Positions 58,284-64,000 of a stretch of 64,000 bases of DNA are shown here, piece after piece. Source of the DNA: Bullera alba (Eukaryota; Basidiomycota; Tremellomycetes; Tremellales; Bulleraceae). The first letter of the stretch is position 1, and each line of letters starts with the position of its first letter. Where the stretch lies: assembly GCA_001600095.1 (NCBI GenBank), contig BCIX01000004.1, forward strand, positions 314,586 to 378,585, written 5' to 3'. Both the position numbers and the translations under genes were made by a program. The notes beneath the pieces were generated by a model. It was not told where the DNA came from, did not search any database, and saw only the letters and a program-made list of their open reading frames with translations.

Positions 58284-59040
58284 TGATACTCAGGCGTTCA
58301 TCGGCTCTAGGTGCGTGCTAGAGCAACGCCTAATGGGATTTTGCTGTACGTCCCGTTATCCTGTCCGCTCGAGCTTTGGTCGTGCTCACATGCATTTCCT
58401 ATATCAGCTGATAGACAGGGTCTCGTCTATACCTGTCACGCCCTTGCTTCCTGCTGGACGTTTGTGTCAACTAATATTGGCTGTACTCGTCATGAGACGG
58501 AAAGGGCTTCTTGACTAATCGGAGTTTTGGGTGAACAGATTAAATGGCACTTACCCGAACGCAGACTTGGAGCTTGAACTCGCAACTATCAACAAGACAA
58601 GCATCTACCTTGAAAGCCAGCCAAGACCGAGGCCATCGGCGAGAAACGGAAACGGGATCCAACGCCCGCGCAGAGACAGTGAACGTTCGACTGGAGCTTG
58701 CCACAATTCCCACGGAGCTCAGCACAGGCTGTGCTCGTGTCAGCACCTTGACGAACGTGCGAGAGGACGTCGTGGTGTGCTCTTTGACACACTGCAAGAT
58801 GATAGCGCTCACGTCTAGAACACCAAACTCCTTTCATCCCCCCGGGACAATAAGCGCACGTGCTGACTTGATGACAAGCGACTTGAAAGTCAGCGCTTGC
58901 CTGACTGAGCTCTACTCGGGCTGTCGATCGCTTATTCGGGTATATAACGCTCGCACAACTCCCCAAGTGACAATGATCAATCAATCGCGTACCCACACTT
59001 CCTTAACAGTATCCCTGTCGCAAACTCGCCTGATTTCGCA
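58284..59040 (+). promoter_or_regulatory. Intergenic region with TATA box upstream of 59041
   Basis: A 757-base gap. TATATAAC is at 58941-58948, 100 bases before the ATG at 59041, the same sequence and nearly the same distance as at the gene at 12598. An open frame at 58544-59050 crosses this TATA box and the next start, which argues that it is not a gene. Confidence 0.6.
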
Positions 59041-59427
59041 ATGTCCTTGACTGATGTCCAGGAGGTCTCGCTCGGCCGACTTGGCAAGATCAACTGGCAA
59101 ATTGACGATGTTTACGAGTGTCAGCAAAGCATTGCCGACGCTGTGCGACATTTGAACTACATCGCTTCGACGCTCGACAAGATGAGTACAGGTGAAGGCT
59201 ACCCCACCTCAATCAGAGGAGATGACGGTGAGCTGGATCGGGATGCCAGCGTGTCCACCATCAGGCACTCTGTGATCAGTGGCTTCCTGACTGATCTACC
59301 GAATCGATGGGAGAAGGTCAATACCGATTTCGAGAGCCTCAAGGCGAAGCAATCAGCGTTCACTCAGGCTTTCCAGTCGGCCTGGGACAACGGTGCTGAG
59401 CCAATCCCGCCTCCCTCCACAGTGTAG
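59041..59427 (+). CDS. Small intronless hypothetical protein (128 aa)
   Basis: Not recognised. Starts MSLTDVQEVSLGRLGKINWQ and is mainly helical: DDVYECQQSIADAVRHLNYI, RHSVISGFLTDLPNRWEKVN and LKAKQSAFTQAFQSAWDNGA. It looks like a small soluble helical bundle, with a Pro-rich end. No signal peptide, membrane segment or metal motif. A TATA box 100 bases upstream and a typical leader support expression. Its stop is 163 bases from the converging end of the polymerase delta gene. The gene is a candidate lineage-specific member of the small intronless class in this window. Confidence 0.72.
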   Translation: MSLTDVQEVSLGRLGKINWQIDDVYECQQSIADAVRHLNYIASTLDKMSTGEGYPTSIRGDDGELDRDASVSTIRHSVISGFLTDLPNRWEKVNTDFESLKAKQSAFTQAFQSAWDNGAEPIPPPSTV

Positions 59428-59589
59428 CCAGGCCTGAGATTCGTGCGGTCCAATACCGTGTTTAGATCGGAGGATCGAGTGGAGGGTGTATTGCCAGGTG
59501 TCGAATTAGAAGGAGACGCTTCCATACTGCGCAACAAGCGAATGCATGGCTTTGAGAGGGGTGTCCCGTACCGCCCATGCAGCCTCCGC

Positions 59590-61637
59590 TTAGTCCATGT
59601 CGACATCCTCCTTCTTGGCCTTGACCTCTCCGGCCCATGTGGGTACTTCAAACCCAACGGTCTTACACTCTAGCGTTTCCAAGCAGACCAAGACGATCAA
59701 CCCTGTCTTTGCGAAACTCGGTACCAGGACGATCCTCGTCGGCGAGTCGTCATCTAGCAGGGGGTGTGTCAGTGTTGATCGTTGTGATACGAGCTACAGT
59801 CACTGACCTCCGACCAAAGCCGTCTCGAATTCTGGCTGGTTGCCCAAGAAGTAGATATCAGGTCGTTTATGCAGAATGAACGGGTCGGCGTCCGGGAATG
59901 GGTAGATCCCTAGGATGGGTCAGAAATGCTTCCTAGACCTATTCGGAGTAACTCACACAAGGTATCTGGCGCCGTGGGGGCGACGTGTCGCCATTCCAAT
60001 GTCCGCTTAGCCATTCCCAGTCGAGAGGTGCTGGGCAAGTATTTGAATATATCATCGATCGTTTGTCCTCCTGTTCCAAGGAGACTGTACGGCATAAGCA
60101 TCATGCCTCCACAACTCAGCCTATCGTGCTCACCTCCGTCCGCCAACCTCCATCCAAGCGGGATTACTGGCGCACTCTAAGCCCTGCATCTTCTTCCCTC
60201 CGAACATGACTTTGGGTAATGGCTGCTGTGGCAACGTCACGCCCGCAGGGTCAGATGGCCCGGGAATAATATTGATGGGCAGTGAAGAGGTCAGAAGGTC
60301 TGTAAGTAGGAGGGAGAGTGTTTTAGTTGGATGTGACGAGTACAGCGGTTTCGAGTTATTTCCAAAGCGTCTCTGCTACTGTGTTAGCGCGCATCTTGAG
60401 GAACTAGATTCAGCACCTACTGGCTTCTTGTCGTCTTCGCCCCTTACAGGATTAGTGAGGGAGTTTCCAGCGAGAATCAACCTCGCTATTCTGCTGCCAT
60501 CTATTTGATCCTGCAGACTTCGTTAGCGACGGTGTTGAATAGTGACCCGAAGAGGGTAAACCTTACCTGAGGCCCTCCTCCCTCTCCAGTTAGCCAGTCT
60601 ACCAATAGCTGCACCTTGAGATCCGCAGGTGCCTCCTGAGTGCCTACAGACAAACCCGACGCCAGGGCGATCCAGGTCTTCTCCGGTGATGATTTCACGT
60701 CTGGCTTATCTTCATGTGAGGTCAGCTGAGAGTGCATCAGTGGTGAACCTAGGAGCTGACCTTCTGATCCTTCGCCCGCCCTAGCCTTCTCCTTCCCCTT
60801 GACCGAGCCGTTGACACCTGAGGGACCGGCCTCTGTTTTGACCAGATCCGGTGTACCTGCAAAGCAGATATCTATCACTTCGAAGTCTCCCGACGATGTC
60901 TCCATTCCGAGCGCAGCCATGATAATGCCTGGATCAGAAATGAGCTTATATTGCGCACTGATTAAGAGACAGAAGCAGCAGCTCACCGGTGACAAGACCC
61001 CCTCCATCTCTCTCCCTCTCCCGCTTGATCACATCGCCAACAAGCCGTACTCTACCGCTCTCGTCCTCGAGGTGAACGGCATCTTGAGCCGAGTAGAACT
61101 TGGCTCTAGGAGCTGGAGGAGCTATCCAGTGCTAACGAGTGAGGGTCAGCCGGGTAAACCAATCCATGTCGCTTGCTGATACTTACGTCTCTAGCCATGT
61201 CTTCCAGCACATTAGGCTTGAGCGGCATCTCCATATACACCGTTCCGACGATATAGCATAGCTGACCACGCTGAAGATTCAGGATTCTTGGCAGGAGAGG
61301 CGGGTTACCTAAATGTGTGCAGGACTGTCAGTCGAGCTCTGCCAAAATGGACCCTTGTTGCTTTGATATGCTGATGTCCAACTGCCTGATAGTGCTGGCA
61401 TCACAGGCATATTGCACCGGACTCACCACTGACACTCTTCCATCTCTCCTGTGCTTCTTCCTCTACTATCGGCCGTAACTCCACCAAGCGAACGAAGTAG
61501 ATGTTGGCATATTGATGTCGGTATGACCGCTGCGCGGGATCCAGTAGGAACGACTTTGACAGCTCTGGCAGGGCCGAGTATGACGTTGTCGGTCGTTTTA
61601 AGGCCGCAGTCGCGATCTCTGAGATCTCTGTGGCCAT
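59590..61637 (-). CDS. POL31: DNA polymerase delta small subunit (POLD2/Pol31)
   Basis: Non-catalytic B-subunit of DNA polymerase delta, needed for its stability and lagging-strand synthesis. The N-terminal part MATEISEIATAALKRP leads into RSYRHQYANIYFVRLVELRP, typical of POLD2. The OB-like section has LNLQRGQLCYIVGTVYMEMP and RVRLVGDVIKRERERDGGG. The inactive phosphoesterase domain follows, with DQIDGSRIARLILAGNSLTN, PLPINIIPGPSDPAGVTLPQ-like and RRLSCGGMMLMPYSLLGTGG segments. Near the end PTRIVLVPSFAKTGLIVLVC and LETLECKTVGFEVPTW match the family's most conserved tail. It ends VDMD. About 490 residues with several short introns, normal for the family. Confidence 0.9.
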
Positions 61638-62012
61638 TTCCTAGAGGTTCCTGGGTCTGTGAGTCAAGTCAAGCTGCCTGGTGAGGTGATAGAGGGAGTA
61701 GGGTGAGGTGGGGTGTGCAGCAGAAAAGTCAATGTCGTTTGTTGTATTCGACGCGTTTTGGTAGGTGGATTCGGAATATTACGTAATAGACATTAGGAAG
61801 TACATGTAACCCAATTACGATCGTCAGAGGCGAGACTGACTTTGACTTTTGCATTTCACAACAACATCGACAACAAAGAGCACAACGGCGATCGACATCA
61901 TCTCACACTGTCAGACGGAAGACAAGGTCGTTCAGATCAGTGTGATAGCTAGATTAGACCATCCTCTCCTCGTCGCCGCCTGAGAGGATTCGGATCACCG
62001 GCGCAAAACGCA
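61638..62012. promoter_or_regulatory. Divergent POLD2 / RAD52 promoter with ACGCGT box
   Basis: The two genome-maintenance genes start back to back, 375 bases apart. ACGCGT at 61751-61756, a MluI cell-cycle box bound by Mbp1-type factors, lies 114 bases from the POLD2 ATG. A TACGTAA element follows at about 61780. An MCB here would fit known G1/S control of replication genes in yeasts, but use in this organism is inferred. Confidence 0.6.
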
Positions 62013-64000
62013 ATGAGTCTTTCCGCCCACATGGTCGATTCCTTCGAACGCAAGCCCTCCTACGCTCCTTACACCTCGTCACGCCCTCCACGGCCGACAA
62101 TGCCTCAGACGCCTTTCACACCTTTTGGCGCGGATCAGTCCTTTGCCGGAGATAGCTGGATCGAGGGACATGGATATCCTCCACCTCGTCCTTCAGGAAG
62201 CGTGGGTGAATTCTCGAGATGGTCGGAGGAAAAGGTGGCGGCGCTACAAGTGAGGTTAGCGAAGAAGCTAGGCCCGGAATTTGTGACTCAGAGACCAGGA
62301 CCAGGAGGAGGTCCCAAGCTCAGGTAGGTGACCATGCGTGTGTAGGTGATAGATGGACTGATTCCTTCCACCTAGCTATGTTGAAGGATGGAAGGGTAGG
62401 TGGAGCCGGCAACTGTTATGACAACAAACATCTGACTGATTCCCTGTTAGTGATCAACCTCGCCAATGAGGTCTTTGGCTTCAACGGCTGGTCGTCATCG
62501 ATCGTGTCGCTGACTACGGACTTTGTCAGTTAATCGACCGTGTTAGATGCGTTAAACTAACCTTGCGTAGCTCGATGTAAATGATCAGGGAAGAGTGTCG
62601 GTAAATGTCACGGCGATAGTCCGAATCACACTGGCGGATGGATGCTGGCACGAGGATGTGGGATGTGGACAGGGAGAGAATATCAAGAGCAAAGGCGGCG
62701 CTTTGGACAAGGTCAGCTGTGATCCACATCGTCAACGAACCCAGCTGATATTCTTTAGGCCAAGAAAGAGGCGGTTACGGACGCGACCAAGAGAGCTCTG
62801 AAGACGTTTGGAAACGTGCTCGGCAATTGTCTTTACGACAAGGAGTATACGAAGGAAATTGTCAAGATCAAAGTGCCACCGGTGAGCTGCACAGAACGAC
62901 TAGGTCGGTGTGTAGCTGACTCCACGATACAGACCAAATTCGGCACGCACGACCTCGAGAGACGACCAGAGTTCGCCGAACCTAGTGCTCCCGGCCCGTC
63001 TCGACAGCCTGCTTCGGCAGTTCCTTCGCACATGTCCAATGCGCCAAAACCGGTCATTCCCACACATCAGACGCCACAGCAGCCAGCCCGGAACGAGACT
63101 GTCAATCCTCGACCAGGAACCCCTATCCGCGACATCAATGATCTCTCGGACGGGGACTTCTTCATGGACGAGAATTATGATGCGGAATTTGCGGGTCTAG
63201 ACGAGCAGTCTTTCATCAATCAGTCGACGTCTAAGCAGAATATGTGAGGGTGGTACAACTCCGAAGGAGTCTAAAGCTGACTTGTGCAGATCACCAACCA
63301 AGCCACAGCAACAGCAACAGCCGCCCGCGGCTGGACCATCTCGAATGGGGCCTCCCGGCGTGAGCGAGTATCACCATCGTCATAGGCCTGATCCGCCGCC
63401 CACAACGAATGCTCGACCTGCTCCTAGTACTGGTGGTGCTGCCGCAAGGCAAGCAGCGTTACTGGCCGCCAGCGCTGCTGAGCCTGCAAAGCTTCAAGAT
63501 CCACCTACAAAGCCCAACATGTCGTCCGGGAGCAGCGATACTCTGTTCGATACGCCCGCAGCTCAAAGGCGACCGCCTCAAGGTGCCCCTCCACCTGACG
63601 AATCAGTGAGTGGTAAAGACTGTCAATGTAACGAAATCGGTACTGATCCGGGGTCGCTAGTCTCGCCCTGTTGCGTCGGCTCCTACTGCACAGTCGGCCA
63701 GAGCGTTGGCTATAGCTGCTGCCTTGGCCGATTCCGCTCGAGCAGATTCACCAAGAGCCGATTCACCGCGTATACCCGATGGAGGGATCAATGCAGTGGT
63801 GGCCAAGACCTCGAACAGGATCGCCGCCAGTGCCGTCACCCTGGGTCTCGAGAAGGAAGTTTCGGTCGGTGCCGAAGATGAGAATACCTCTGGACTCGCT
63901 TTCGGCGGGTTTACCAGTGCTAGAGGGATGAAGAGGAGTACATCTTCGGGGGATAGAGGGTGAGTGACTTGGGCAACTACCGCATTGGCGCCGTAGCTAA
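62013..64000 (+). CDS. RAD52: RAD52 recombination protein (runs to or past the window edge)
   Basis: Mediator of homologous recombination that loads Rad51 and anneals single strands. The conserved DNA-binding half reads [20 protein letters not shown], then [20 protein letters not shown] once a 20-nt exon (62376-62395) and its two introns are handled, and further [20 protein letters not shown]. The run [20 protein letters not shown] is the usual annealing-domain helix, followed by [19 protein letters not shown]. The second half is disordered, Gln/Pro-rich, with the Rad51/RPA-binding parts expected there. At 63961 either a TGA ends the gene or, since GTGAGT begins at 63960, an intron starts and the gene leaves the window. 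I record it as incomplete. Confidence 0.93.

Noticed and set aside
58544..59050. 168-codon plus-strand frame upstream of 59041
   Set aside because: It runs through the TATA box and past the next start, and has no domain.
1..64000. tRNA, rRNA, CRISPR or transposon genes
   Set aside because: Reading by eye showed no clear tRNA box pair, rRNA stretch, regular spaced repeats or transposase; a covariance-model scan would be needed to exclude small RNAs.

Overview
The window looks like nuclear DNA of a basidiomycete yeast, most likely a tremellomycete (Cryptococcus/Kwoniella relatives). The reasons are single-gene transcription units on both strands, many very short introns (mostly about 48-62 nt with GTGAGT/GTAAGT-like donors and CAG/TAG acceptors), intergenic gaps of a few hundred bases, and a full set of conserved eukaryotic housekeeping genes. 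I see no bacterial-type operon, CRISPR array, transposon, rRNA or recognisable tRNA. The genus is an inference; no marker sequence was compared.

Layout, left to right. 0.6-4.0 kb: large subunit of the nuclear cap-binding complex (CBP80). 5.4-7.7 kb: unknown 732-residue protein behind a long pyrimidine-rich leader. 8.1-10.0 kb (-): Sel1-repeat chitin synthase regulator with a CaaX end. 11.5-14.4 kb: island of three intronless lineage-type genes, two of them a tandem duplicate. 14.6-18.7 kb (-): kinesin-1 heavy chain. 19.1 kb: PET117. 20.2-21.9 kb (-): GSK-3 kinase, followed by about 2 kb without a clear gene. 24.0-30.5 kb (-): ATG2, carrying a 5-N gap. 31.1-34.4 kb (-): two tandem F-box-like genes, both broken. 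34.7 kb (-): HIT zinc-finger protein. 36.1-39.4 kb: VPS16. 39.6-42.6 kb (-): fused dethiobiotin synthetase/DAPA aminotransferase. 43.2 kb (-): SAM methyltransferase. 44.0-45.9 kb: gene-poor DNA with a duplicated segment. 45.95 kb: small unknown gene. 46.5-51.4 kb (-): large multi-zinc-finger protein. 51.7 kb: equilibrative nucleoside transporter. 53.5 kb (-): RNA polymerase III subunit Rpc17. 54.9-57.5 kb: APSES/ankyrin cell-cycle transcription factor of the Mbp1/Swi4 family. 57.9 and 59.0 kb: two small intronless unknown genes. 59.6-61.6 kb (-): DNA polymerase delta subunit 2. 62.0 kb to the edge: RAD52.

The genes are not an operon and mostly act separately: RNA processing, cell wall, transport along microtubules, autophagy and vacuole fusion, biotin synthesis, transcription, replication and repair. 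One link is suggestive. POLD2 and RAD52 share a 375-bp divergent promoter with an ACGCGT box, the binding site of Mbp1-type factors. The window also encodes such a factor, whose own promoter carries ACGCGT.

The most notable sequence-level observations are: (1) microexons of 6, 11, 11, 18 and 20 nt in conserved genes, needed to restore signature motifs; (2) a tandem F-box-like pair with independent disabling lesions; (3) a tandem duplicate of a small intronless gene including its promoter, with a TATA box in only one copy; (4) a duplicated, gene-free segment with paired TTAGGCAT motifs. I did not find a convincing undescribed multi-gene system.
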